From assembly GCA_022747635.1 (NCBI GenBank), contig JAKTNV010000009.1, forward strand, positions 30,445,622-30,509,621: a stretch of DNA of 64,000 nucleotides. The letters run 5' to 3'. The DNA comes from Hetaerina americana. Its lineage: Eukaryota; Arthropoda; Insecta; Odonata; Calopterygidae. Made by a program: the position numbers and the translations under genes. Positions 47,420-60,058 of this stretch are shown here, in pieces. The notes below the pieces were generated by a model that saw only the letters and a list, made by a program, of their open reading frames with translations, was not told the origin of the DNA and made no database searches. How positions within the stretch are numbered: position 1 is the first letter of the stretch; every line of letters starts with the position of its first letter.

Positions 47420-47800
47420 GCACGAGAAGAGTGTGTCATCATCCGTTTCCACCTCTTGCTTGGTTTAACACCCATCAAAATTTATCGTCAATTGAATGAT
47501 GCATACGATGGTGGTCTTAAAGATGTGTATTCGTGGGGGAGACATGTCAAAGAAGGCCGACCTCGTGTGACGGTGAACCCAAGAAAGTTCGACCACGGAC
47601 CAATGGCAATTGCCCAGTGGGTAAAAGGGACCCCTAAGGAAGCGTTTTCGGAAGTCATGGAATTATGCCCTTCTCGTTATGAAAATTCTTTACGTCTACA
47701 GAGAGATTATATTGAGAAGTTACAGAAATTTCAAATCTCTGTTTTCAATTTTTTGTCAGTAAAAAATAGGAAACCTTTTAATTGGGAGACATTTCGTATG
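47420..47800 (+). pseudogene. mariner-type transposase remnant
   Basis: The frame reads LLLGLTPIKIYRQLNDAYDG then VYSWGRHVKEGRPRVTVNPR, which matches the helix-turn-helix and linker of mariner transposases (a TPxxIYRQL helix, then a VxxWxxxFKEGR-like block). It then jumps to KGTPKEAFSEVMELCPSRYE and RLQRDYIEKLQKF, the usual C terminus. The catalytic middle is missing. No terminal inverted repeats or TA flanks were identified. It is more degraded than the other two mariners and seems to be a different lineage. Confidence 0.5.
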
Positions 47801-48132
47801 CTCACTCATTTTAAGTTCACAGCAGCCAATACATCGTGTGTACTCGTACATAGTTGTCAAGGTTTCCCAAGAATAGTGATGATATATACATTTCTGTTTG
47901 AGATTCCATCCGAGCACAATGTACTCGTATTTAAGCACATCGACTGGCTTTCCAGTATGCTTCTTCAGGCGAAGCTAAAGTGGGGGTCGATATCACGATA
48001 AGGGAAATTGAAATCATTGAGAAATCTGATAAATTCAACCTTGAAGACGATTACAAGCTGCAAAACAAGCGCTAAAAATGGTCGGCCGTTGGGGGTGATA
48101 ATACGAAAGGGTTAACTTCTATATGCGTGCAA

Positions 48133-48172
48133 TATCCCACAACCCACCGCAAGAGGGTGTGGCGGCTGGAGT
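48133..48172 (+). repeat. GC-rich hairpin motif, copy D (degenerate)
   Basis: CCCACAACCCACCGCAAGAG followed by GGTGTGGCGG matches copy A in orientation but has lost part of the left arm. It is the weakest of the four copies. Confidence 0.45.
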
Positions 48173-48845
48173 TTTATGATACCAGTAATAAGGTCACGCA
48201 GTAATAAGGCTGTTTAATGAGGTCACGCTGAACCCGATCCCATGCATATATGGTAAACCGAAAAAATGACTGGATTGCACTTCACCTGAATAAGTAGACT
48301 GGGAATCCGGCGAAACCGTTAGTAAGAAACGTTATACGCTGATGAAATCCCGAACGGAAATGTATTCAGTAAAATTTTCTATTGAGATTGGTTTTTGAAG
48401 GGCCTTCCAAATCCCAAGATTTATCAGTGATCCTCAGCTAAGCGTCCTGACTATATGAGGAGTCCTGGAATGATGTCTACGAAGGGGTCAAAGGTTCTTA
48501 GCCATTAAACAATGAAGTGCTACAAAATAGTAATATTTTGTCGGTGATTTCCAATATCTCAATGTCCCAGCATGTTCTTTGTTGCTTGGTAGTGCGCAAG
48601 TGTCTTCATTTAATTAATTAATAAATTCCAAAATTAACATGTTGATTTTTGCAATTTCTGTTCATTACTTTCCTGCTAGTGTTAGGAAACGATTATTTTA
48701 TTGAAGCGGAAATTTAAAATACTAAGAGATGCGTCAGTGCCAAAGCTTCGGTCGCCATGCTCCAAACGTGATATAAAAATTTAAATTACCCGTTTTCAGC
48801 AATAACGATTAGAAAATTAATTCTTTCGAGAAAATTAATTCCTTC

Positions 48846-48943
48846 TTTTCCACCAGGGATGGCCACAATTCTTTCGAGAAACCTTGCCACCGGCAGGAAA
48901 ATGTCCTCGTTGGAGGATATTTTTCCGCCAGGGATGGCCACAA
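48846..48943. repeat. 23-bp direct repeats, 75 bp apart
   Basis: TTTTCCACCAGGGATGGCCA at 48846 and TTTTCCGCCAGGGATGGCCA at 48921 (both followed by CAA) differ at one base over 23 bp. AATTCTTTCGAGAAA also occurs twice (about 48819 and 48867). This suggests a worn short tandem array. Confidence 0.75.
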
Positions 48944-51900
48944 CCGACCTCACATCGACTAGTTCTCATTCTGTTCCAAAATATTAATTATTTGCCTTAG
49001 TTCCTCTAGATAATGCATATAATGATACTCGTACGAACGGCGAAAACCTTGTAGAAGTCAGAATTCCCCACCTTGCAGGTACTAAGCAAAAATTTGATCC
49101 CAAGTTAACCCGCCTAAACGGTTAATTATTCGTAACACAAATATCAGTTAAGTTTAGAAGTAAATTGAGTAAAATATTTTACGTGGAGGTTTGATTGTTT
49201 CATATTGGCCTGAGCTTATTGCGTAGATGTGTATGTTTATTGTTTTTATTTAACAGTTCAATGCATCTCACAATCCTCCGTAATAGCGAGTGTTACAGGA
49301 GGTGTTCGGGTTTCAACCATAAAGCCGAAGAGCAAGAAGTCAGAAAATTGGAAATTTTTATTACTGTGTTAATATTTCCTTTCTTTGTGTTGCATTACTG
49401 GATTGTGCGAGGTAAAAAAAGTATCTCTGACAGTGGCTACTGTCATATTCATCTCGCTCAATCTCTGTTCTCTGTTTTTCCGAAATCTTTCCTTTAATAG
49501 AATAAAATATTTCTAACCCTGAAACCGGAATGAGGAGTTTATTTTTGTATTGTGGAATGGTGAATAACAATTGTGCGTGACTTACTTAATGATGATTGTG
49601 GCGTTCATGATCCCTTTTTAATATATGATTCTTTTTTATTTCCTTTTATTACTTTCACGACACATATCCCATTCCATCGTCTGTCGTATGTACGTAAATT
49701 TTATGCGTGTAGGTCTGTGGGTGCATATATACAAGCTTACGGGTCAGTATGGTTACAGGTGCAAGGATGAAAAAAATGGTACAATTTAGTTGCGTGGATA
49801 TTTTGGTGGCACCTTTTTCGCTTAAACTTCAATCTACAGCATTCTTCGACAAAAATGGAAGACTGTAATGTAGACTGTCTTCCCATTGCGCTGAAGGAAG
49901 TAGTTCTGCAACCGAAATAACAAAACACTGAAATTGTGTGCGTCCTTTTCCTGTGTATTCCATCGTGACTCCTGTGGTCATGCTTCTCGTCCGTTTCCTG
50001 AACATTTAATCAAAATAATGTACCCGTATGTTGTATGATGTGAAAAAATAAGCCTAAAACTGCAACGTTTCCGTGAAATATTTTGCTTCCAAGTTCAGTT
50101 TTTCTTCCAGAACCTGAAATTAATCAATTTTCTAACTTTTGAGTATCATTGAATCCTGCCACTTCGCAAATAATAGGCTACTTTTGGCAGGCCTGAAGTC
50201 TCAGTTTCGATTTAGAGCAACCACATCAATTTCAATAAGTTCATTGATATTGCTTCCAGATTTAATTTCTTTTGCAAAATTGAGTTATAAATAATAGTCA
50301 CACGAACTCGAGTGAAGTGTGGTAAAAATGAAATTCAACAAACTTCTTTCACTTCGAAATTGCGAGAACTTTCACAAAATATTCCGAGGCGAGGGAATCA
50401 AGAGCAATAGGGGTTTTGGCCTATTTAGTCGGCCAGGGGGCATAGCCCCCTAGTGAATAAATATATATGCGCACGCAAATATATTCCTCCGAAAATCGCT
50501 CTGCAAATCTTCCATTATATTTCCATGATTTTTTTTCGGCAGTGAGAAATCCCTTCTTAAGGGTCTTGGAAAGCGTACTACGCCTTCGCGTGAGAATTTT
50601 TCGAGTCCAGAGCCCCCCGGATTTGTGTGAGCGACGAGATGGTTGGAGAGAAGATGGGTGAGCATTAAGAAAATGGGGTAGGGAAAATTCTACTGGCAAG
50701 GAATCCCCTGGCTCCAGATCCAGGGGTCCATCTCCGTAGCGAATCGCGACGGATTGGCTCCGTACATAAAACTCGAGGGGTGCCTATATTTCACCCGCCC
50801 TTATGTGGTGTCTTCTCCCCGAGCTGGCGGAATGAACAGTGTGATGGTATTTTTGGTTGAGGGTAGTTGAGATGAGAAGGAAAAGTTTCAGTGGAAGAAG
50901 AGGAAAATTGAAGCTATTACCTGCCCCTCATCATATGGGCTTACACAAGATGATACCCATTAGTATGGCCCCTCAAAGTTGTATTACTCATTTAGTATTT
51001 GTCTTACGTATTTGCGAGAAAGTTTTTTCATAGTTCTTTCATTAACTGCAGACTCAGTACACGCATCTTAAGCGGAGGGTAAATTATGTACTTTTCTCAA
51101 CTCCTATAACAGTTGGTAATTAATCCCTAAATTACCTATATCACGTATCATATAATTTTATCCTATTTATTTTTTTTCAATAATTACACATGCCTTTTAA
51201 CTGGAGGGAATTATCCAGCATGTAATTTAATTGTGTTGACCATGGAAGGATTCTAAATCGGGATTTTGTTTCTACTGGATTTTGACTTTTGGGTGCGTAC
51301 GATATTAACTTATATGATACCACAAAAAAGAGGTAACGTATCCTATGGTAAGATCAATTTCCATTCAGAAGTGAGATTTAAATCCACATCCTTTGGAAGA
51401 CTTGAGGTATGGGAAATGATATGTTTAACACGGCAGGCATCTTGCATTAATTGGGATTTATAGTAGATATACCTACTTAGGACAATTACTCGTATATTTC
51501 TCCTTGTTTCAACATTTTGTAGAGCTGTTACTAGTCCGTTACATACGAATTCATGAAATTGTTGCTCGTTGTGATTTTTAGTTGTATTATCACCTAAACC
51601 ATTTGTCAACTTCCCATAATATCTGTTCTGTGTTATCTTAGACCTATTGGGGATGTTCAACATTAAGTTTGCATTAAGTGTTCTGAATCTTAGTAAGTAC
51701 TGTTATGCGAATAAAAATGTACCTTGTGCTGTTAATAGTACTATAATCCTTCTTATGTGTAAGTATTAGAGGCGGTGGGATGCTAATACGTAGAAGTTCA
51801 ATGTTCCATGCCCGCATTGGGAGGTTTCTCGTACTCGCTGGGCATATGTAGTGTTGTATTTAGTTATTGTAAATGATGAAAATATGTTATTTTTACTATT

Positions 51901-54900
51901 GAGGTTTACTTCCTTTCTCTAGGAATGTAAATTATTATTATTTTTATAGTGTGCTGTGTGATATTATACAGTAGCAGACGAACTAGATTTATCCAAAACA
52001 GTGACAATTAAAATTAATGTTGGAAAATTAAGCGCAAATATATATAGAGTTTGGTGAAATGGTAGATGATCTGTCGTTTTTAAAATGTCTGAAATTATCG
52101 GAATCGAATGGGTGGCTATGCACAAAGCTGAGGGTACATTCTTTCCCTTGTTCTTTTCATATTCACGTCCTCCGTGTGTGCCCTTGGCATTCCACTTTCC
52201 TTTTAATGGTCTCGGATGGCTCTTGCCCATCCGCAGCATCATCGATCCATTCGGGAATTATGTCCACCTATGGTCCCAGGCCGAGGAAAAGGTGGACACA
52301 TTCAATTGGAAGTCTCTAGTCTCTAAGGTGAAATTTTTAGAGGTTTTCAGCATCTGACAAAGTTACGGAGGTGCAATTGGTAATCAAATATAAGAGGAGG
52401 GCCGTCTTCTATGTATGGAGAGGGTACCGTAGACTGACCGTAAGAATGCCTAGCATCCATGAAAGTACTTTTATTCGACATGTTGTATTTCGATGTGCGG
52501 CATTCATTTACATCACTCAGCTTCCATAGCGAAAGGAAAATTTCTGAGCTCATTTGTTTGCTGAGTAATGAACTTGAAGTGAGTGCTTATTAAAAACATG
52601 GGTTTATGTATGTTAGTATGTTTTTCTAGATAGGTAATTACAGTTCTGAAAGGAGGTGAGATAAAACACTTTCTCCTCATAATACATATCCTCCCATACA
52701 TGGCGCAGAGGTTGATCATTTTCGTGCAGCCTTACTTGACAGTTCAAAAATTAAATTGCGGTCATCTCACAAACGAAACCTATCTTGGGACAAATTAACA
52801 CAATTAATTAGCAGGACAAATTATCACTCGTGGTGGCATTTATTACGTCCTTCATGACTAATTTACAATGTTTCCCCATCAGTATCAACCTCATTAACCA
52901 GAGCTTGAAATTGTGTAATGAAATGGAAAAAATACTCTTTTAAACCGAAAACATTATTACCGTAAAACTGCTGGTACATTTCTCATTTGGGTAATGGGTC
53001 CACATTTAAACTAAATATGTCCACATTCAGGGTAAAATATTATGATGACTGAAAACATAACTGAGATCGAAAGGAACTTGAAACGTTAATCGACGTGGTG
53101 TTGGTCATGGCGCTCTTAAAGTCCTGATACTCAGTTTTTGTGACGGTATATCACGGCATGTGTGGTGCGTTTAAAATATTTTATATTTATCTTCCAAGGG
53201 GTCCATTAATCCCGAATAATGTCCGAAAAATGAAATTAAGAACGTATTCTGGACCGCCCTTTGTTTCGTTCCAATCAATTTGTCCCGGATAGTTTTGGTA
53301 AATGATTTAATCCATGCAGTTTGCGCTCAAGCTCCGCTCAACTCCAATTCTAATTATTTCCGAAGATTTATCCATTAAGCCCATAGTAGGCCATCCTCAG
53401 GAATAAGCAAGGCTAGATTTCTATCGGTAGGGATCGGGAGAGATTTGAAGCCGGAGGGGGAAACGGGAGGAAAGAGGAGGATGAGGCGATTGGATAAAAA
53501 GGTTGCTCTTCTCTTCCTGAAATTCAGAAATGGAGGTAAAGGAGAAAGGATTCAAGGGTCGAGCGGCGGGATGAAAAAAAGAATCCTTTTCCAGGGGACC
53601 AATCCCTGGGGGACACGAAGCGTGAGAGGGGATATTGACGCCTGGTCGGCCTCGTCCGAATCTCGTTGAAACTTTCAAATACTCAATGCACAGAATGATA
53701 GAAAATGATTTTACGAGGCTCAGTAAGAGTATCGCTCCAGAGAAATTTATTGAATACACTTTAGATGATTCCCGACGACCTCGTAGTGGCTCTCAATGGG
53801 TGACGTGGAAGTAGATGACTATAAGTTATCAATTTCAGTAGGATTTTTTTCCCAGCACCAAAACACCTCTTATATCGTTTAGATAAAACGAATTCCCCAC
53901 TCGATGAAGATTATCCGAATTCTCGCTTGGTTACATCTAAAAGTCTTAATTTACCAGTAGTTACTTCCTCTCTACGTGCGTCAATACTCCTTGTTTTTTT
54001 TTCTTTTAAATATTTTTGGCCTAGTGAAGTAAGATTGTCCTCTTTTCTTTGTCTCGTTTTGGAAAAAATGGAGTTTCTCTTGTGGTAAGTTGGAATAATA
54101 ATCCTCGTTTTTGCCTCCATGTAATTTACACGAGTGCGCATTCATGTGACTTGTTTTCTTTTAAATCCATTTTGTCTCGACTTTTTAAAAATTATTTCTG
54201 GATTTTCGCCTATATTCTCGACTTACCTGCACTCTTTTGTTTCAGAAAAAATATTCTCCATTCAGTCACCGCAATATTTGTTCCACTGTGCAAACTGATC
54301 AATATCACTTTCTTCTTGGAAACCCTTTCAACGCCGAAATTCATTGAGCTGATCTCGAACAGTTCAGTTTGTTTCTCTCTACGGCGTGAAATATTTCTAT
54401 TTTTTCATTTTCCAGTGTTCTCCATGTTTTCAACGTGAGATTTATGTAACACGTTGTGATGCTTGGGTATTTACTGCATAATCCCACTGGGCGTGCCATG
54501 GTCGGAAGATTTCGATGAAAGGCTAAACCTCATAGGTCCTGAAGAAATGGGATGAAATGTGTTGGTTCAAACGACGTGCCAAGTTATAGATGAATTTCAA
54601 CAAAATCGGATGAAAAATAACGAAGTCCATAGGGCAATGGAATAAGAAAGGTCCAAATAAAGAGCTTTACCGAAAAGAATCGGTGGAGAATTTAATTTAA
54701 ATTAATTAATTTCGGTGGAGATGATTTGCAGCCATTACCAATTATTTTCCCTTACATCTTGAAACCAATATGATATAGAATGAAAAATAAAACCAAATAT
54801 AGAATTTGAGGGAATTCAAATTAAGGGTAATCAATGTATAATTGAATTCACGGTATCATGTTTTAATAATGCAGTTGGAGTATGGAACATATTAATGACG

Positions 54901-56756
54901 TAAATAAGGTTAGTGGAAACCGTAGATGAAATTTATGTAGTAGTTGAAATAACAAATAAGAAGAATTAATGAAAGCAAAATTAAAGCTATGTTCCCATTG
55001 ACATGCAGGTGAATTGAGTCACTTATGCGGAAAAAGAAAAAACCTTATTATTTTTATTCTTTCTCAAAAAATTGCTGAGGCCAGTATGATGGGAGTGGGA
55101 AAACAATGAAGATAATTAAGGTACTTGGGATGTGAGAAATGTGTGGTTGAAAATGGTGTGAGGTGGAATCACAATATCCCATGTTGAGCCGAAAACTTTC
55201 CAGCTAGGCATTTATTTTGAATTTTTGAGTCCCCTCGTTGCCGTCTATGTTTTTCAGTTTTAAACTTAATAACGTTATCAAGGTTAAGCAAGACATACGA
55301 CCATGTTTTCGTTTTTCACATATCTAAAAATTATGATTAGAGCAGCTGATGTAATGAGAGATCACTTCTTTATGGAGTGTATTGCAAGAAAAAAATAAAC
55401 TGCCCATGCCTTTGATTTCAATTGATATTTTTTTTCTAAGATTTCAAGTGGAAGGTACTCGTGATATTCACTCTAAAATCACGCTTTCAACTTTTAAGCA
55501 AAAAGCACCAATAATTATAAGTTAGTTCTGGTGGTTCAAAAGTGTTTTGTTGTTTTGATTGCAATGATTTAAAATAATGCTTTGATTCATTTTCATGAAT
55601 CAGAATGAGATTAAATCTCTGCGTCATCTCCAAACGAATTACGCTGCGTACTAGTTGGTTAGAAATTAATTTCTTGTTTTTGCCGAGGATCAAATTGGTG
55701 TCCTAATTATCTTTCTAACAAACTTTTGATTACTCTTATTTGATTACAGAGGCAAATAAAGTTGGTCATGGGTAGTTGCCAAATGAACGAATGCGCTAAA
55801 AAAGGCAGACAGCTTTTGGAGGCTTTTTGATATTTAATCTGCCAACTTTTTGCTACCACGTCTCTCCAGAAAAGCATATTTTTTCCATTAGAACTCGCTG
55901 TCTCTCGCTGATATCAACGTAATAATACCAAGTTTCCATTGAGCTTTCGCTCCTCATACTTTTTGCTCAAGGAGGTTCATGATTTTTTCTCTAGACAAAA
56001 AACTGGAAGGTACAGGAAATTAAACCCATTTTTCTGTCTAAGGCCTTATCATTTTCCCTCAAAGAAACGCTTTTGCTTCATTTTCCTCCTGTCAGTTCCT
56101 TTCTCCTTATTTCTTGAAGCCCATTTTCCCAATAACTTTGACACATGTCTATTTCTTGGGTGGATGATTAAAAACATTCTGTTGCTCACAGTGGATTCTG
56201 TGGTGAAGTCTCGTACTCCGCGCGCTGTTCAAGCGATATTTGAAGAAATATTTGGCTCTATTAGGGAAACAAAACGCAATTTAGTAATTTTCCACGCTTT
56301 AATTAAGGTAATACCGTTTCTAGAGTTGGCGAAATAGAGGAATGAATGAATATATGCGTAAAATTATAAGTCCAATTGTATGCGAGTGAATTGTGTGCAT
56401 TGAGCGAAAAAAGAAAAGCGTTGTTTTTTGTTATGACTCGGAAAATCATATTGTACACAATTTATACCGAGAACTGGTTGATGGTAGGTGTACGGCGAAG
56501 ATCATTCGGTTACCGGGTTGAAAGAGGTACTACTATTTTGTTTTCTATGTTGAGCGAAAAATCTTCCAGCTTGGGAATTCTTTTTAATGTCTGAACCTCG
56601 TTTTTGCCCTCGTTGTTAGCATGTTGTAAGATGATGGAAATTGCAAGTTGAACCATGATATTCACTCTACAGGTATTTGAAAATCATATGCTGGGAGTGC
56701 AAACAGTCCAATGTCGACACGTGTGGAACTGTAGTAATAATTGTGAAAAATTTGTA
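48944..56756. other. Long stretch without recognised genes
   Basis: Open frames of up to 132 codons (55939-56337) have no recognised domain. Short hairpins with GGGGGC/GCCCCC (50437-50452) and CCCCTGG/CCAGGGG (50705-50728) are present. A purine-rich patch lies at 53430-53600. No RNA gene or further transposon was found. Confidence 0.5.
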
Positions 56757-57683
56757 CAGGGTCGCACCCAAAAGTGGTAGGACTGATTTTTTTACAAGAA
56801 TTTTATTGACGATATACTCACATCGACTTAATAATCTTCAAAGTATGCTCCTTGAGCTACTACACACTTAGTATAACGTTGCTCCCATTCCCCGTACGCC
56901 CGCTGGAAATTTTCTTTGGGGATGCCGTTGATGACCCTCGTCGAAGCCTCTTGAACGGCCTTTATCGAGTCAAAACGTCGTCCCTTGAGCTGTCTTTTCA
57001 TCAAGGGGAAGAAGAAGAAGTCCGGTGGTGCCAGATCGGGAGAATAGGGCGGGTGCGGCGACGTGGGAACGCCGTATTTGGCCAGGAGCTGTCTGACGAC
57101 GAGCGCGCAATGGCGAATTTTCGGCACCATCTTGGCGCACACCTTGCGCATGGCCAAATCCTGTGAAATAATGCGTTGGACGTTGGATGCAGACAGAACC
57201 AACTGGTCTGCAATTTCTTTACTGGTTAAGCGTCGGTCTGTGTTCAGCAGTGTCCTCACTCTGTTCACATTCGTGTCGGTTCTTGCCGTGGACGGCCGTC
57301 CGGAGCGATGGTCGTCTTCAACGAGCTCTCTACCCTCTTTAAACAACTTGTGCCACTCAAATACTGTGGAACGGCTTAAGGCAGTGTCACCATAAGCCTA
57401 CTTGATCATATCGAGGGTCTCAGTTGCCGTCTTCCCGAGTTTCGCAAAAAACTTCACGGAATAACGTTGCTCTAAATTCAGATTCATTTTGTTTTTCGAC
57501 GCGGACAAAAAACTTGCTTCACTAAAAACGGTGTCCTCACTCAACGACGGCCCGAGGGCGACTGAGGTTGGTGTTAGTCTGTTGCTAAGAGCCCCCTCCA
57601 CCTTACCCTGCCAGGCAGACCCCCCTCCACCGCTCCGTTCGCGCCAGAGAAAATCAGTCCTACCACTTTTGGGTGCGACCCTG
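56757..57683 (-). mobile_element. Internally deleted mariner-like transposon, second lineage
   Basis: The 927-bp element has perfect 34-bp inverted ends (starting CAGGGTCGCACCCAAAAGTG) at 56757-56790 and 57650-57683, with TA on each side (56755-56756, 57684-57685). The transposase runs on the minus strand. The ends and protein differ from the 27.56-kb element, so this is a separate lineage, perhaps irritans-like. The element lacks the transposase region with the first two catalytic aspartates, so it is non-autonomous. Confidence 0.93.
56828..57487 (-). pseudogene. mariner transposase with stop codon and internal deletion
   Basis: From MNLNLEQRYSVKFFAKLGKT at 57487 the frame reads to LDMIK and meets a TAG at about 57402-57400, where glutamine would be expected. 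It continues AYGDTALSRSTVFEWHKLF, then the GRPS motif (DDHRSGRPSTARTDTNVNRV) and a second helix-turn-helix (LTSKEIADQL to ISQDLAMRKVCAKMVPK). At about 57118 it jumps to CALVVRQLLAKYGV, PPYSPDLAPPDFFFFP, which holds the third catalytic aspartate, and ends AQGAYFEDY at 56828. The segment with the first two catalytic aspartates is gone. A start further upstream at 57601 is open but does not match the family. Confidence 0.88.
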
Positions 57684-57685
57684 TA

Positions 57686-59944
57686 AAAGGATTTTGGTTT
57701 CCTTAATATGGAACAATTCGATGAAAGTAAGCGTGATTATATTAAATGACTCTCTACAAAGGAAATAATGGAAAATTTAATTATTTATTTTTATTATGTG
57801 CATGGTTTCTTAGTTTTTAATGCGGAATATTTTTCTTTCATTTTACACTTATATATTGGTTAATCTCATATCCTTTTTGTCACTTTTAATAATTCACCTC
57901 TCTTTCATATCAATTGTGAGGGTGCAAGATGCAGAGGACGCGTGAACTAACAGTATAAACATGATTTTTTATTCACAATGTGTTATTTCAAAGTAAGCCT
58001 AACCTTTTAATTGATGCGTGAAATGATATTGTTACTTTTGTTCTGGTGTTCTCTTTAGTAGAACTATTCAAAAATTTGTCTTGCATACTTAGTTATTTTG
58101 AATGGAATATGACTATTCAATTTACATCAGTCGAGACAAGAGCCTTAACCATTGCATTTTTGGCTGAATTTCTTTGAAGTATTTTCTCTTACTGCATGTT
58201 TTAAAGTCGCTTATTTATATACTCTAATGCGTTTTCTTTTTAGACCCACGCCGGGTCACTTCGCATGAGTTACTTTTCCGTAGTTACAAAGCATTTAAAT
58301 CTCCGCTTTGATTCAAGAAACAGTCAAAAATAATGCCGTTAGTGGGCAGGCTGTTGTCTAATCTCTAGGAACAGGTATTTCATGACCCAATATGTGTCGT
58401 GAAAACTAGGTGAATGTGTAGATATTTCTAGACGGTAGCATATTATTGAGGGGTTTGTTACCAATTAATTTGGCTCTAATAAATTTTAGCCTTAAAGGTG
58501 AAATGCGAGTGGTGTGTGTTTCAGTACTATTATTCATGAATCATGGTTATCGGATGTTTTAGTTTGCCTATTTTACCATCTGTTTGACATTTGATTTGAA
58601 ATTGTCCCCCTTTCCGAAGTTTCAATTCTTATTTCCACTTCTAATATCGACATAAATTTAAATTCATGGGCTCCGTTTCCTTTGGTGGCCATTGGAATTA
58701 TTTAACGTCTCGCTTTTATGGTATCGAATGTTTATTTCCGAAAGTACCGACCAATGAGTGTTGTTCCAATGAGTCATTGCGTAGAATAGCACTACATGTC
58801 TTTTTAGCTTGTCAACACAGCTCTGAATTGTCTACTGAATGAGGATTCTTATTTGTTTTTTAGATGAACTACGGTAGTATTTGTTCCTCTGGAACCAAAA
58901 AAATGTTTTTCCTGGCTCTTGGTGGATGTGTTTTGTCAGAAAAAACTTACAGGTAAAATTTGCGAAGGAGGATGAATATAAAAAAAAATGCAGTAGACTG
59001 ACAAAAATTCTCTTAGTAAAAGCGAGCACTAGTTGGAAGTGAATAATTAAGACTTATTGACAACTATGAAGTGATGCTACCAAATGGTGTAGGAGTATTA
59101 CTTCTACGAAATCACGTGTCCCTTTTCAGAGGATCAGGGCTGTGAAACGAGATTGTTACTTGTATTTCATTCTTTCCCGTATTTTAATATTATTTATTAT
59201 TAGTTATCCTCTGTATATTTATCTTTATATTCTCTGTATATTTCTCGGTTTATTTAGTTATTCTCTGATTGTTTTACCGACATCCTATTATTTCTTACTT
59301 ACTAAAATGTGTGAAAGTGCTTTCATCCTATGTTCTCCGTGCGTGGATTAGCTACTCGGGTGGAGAACCATTCTTCGGGTGGAGACAATGAGGAAATCGG
59401 TGCGGTGCGGTATTACGTATTCCACGAGATAATGAAGTGAGAATTATTTGCTCTAGAGCGTGTGGAAACAAACAAGTGGTCCGTGTCGGTTCGCTCTACA
59501 CAATTAGCGGTCGCGGGTTTCAAGAGCTTCAGGCTGCTTCCGGCTCCACGGGGAAGGCGCTTAACTTCTCGTAAACACCTTCAAGATGACGGCTCCCCCG
59601 AAGCTGTGAGCAGATTTCCGTCTGACGATAACCGCATGCCTTAACCAATGCATCTCCTGCTTCATAATGGAATTTGGTGGGCAAAATTTCATTTCGAGCA
59701 ACTTTCAACAATTACGAAACTCAAAACATTCGGTTTGCGTTGTGACAATTGCAATTTCCTCGTTTCAATGCTCGTAGGTTGCACAACTTTTTTTACCCCG
59801 TAAGATTTTCTTCGTGATATTTCTTATAAAATTATAAATGTTGAAAATTGGAATTCTTTCCCAAAAAGAACGAAGTTTTTCTCAGCCTATATTTCATATT
59901 GAAAACCTGGAGTCAATGTACAAGTATGTATGTAAATCTGAATA
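57686..59944. other. No gene recognised
   Basis: AT-rich sequence with short open frames. At 59460-59530 a few tRNA-like bases occur, without a convincing A and B box pair. Confidence 0.6.

Positions 59945-60026
<82 letters not shown>
59945..60026. repeat. Compound microsatellite (TG)n(TA)n(TG)n
   Basis: A TG run of about 18 bases, a TA run of about 44 and another TG run of about 20 follow each other, then TGTATG-type words up to 60058. The alternating purine-pyrimidine sequence is prone to Z-DNA and cruciform structure. Confidence 0.95.
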
Positions 60027-60027
<1 letters not shown>

Positions 60028-60058
60028 CTGTATGCCTGTATGTATGTGTGTGTATGTA

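Noticed and set aside
59462..59560. Possible tRNA-like head (GTTCGCTCTACAC, CGCGGGTTTCAAGAGC)
   Set aside because: A and B boxes do not match the consensus at proper spacing and no cloverleaf can be drawn.
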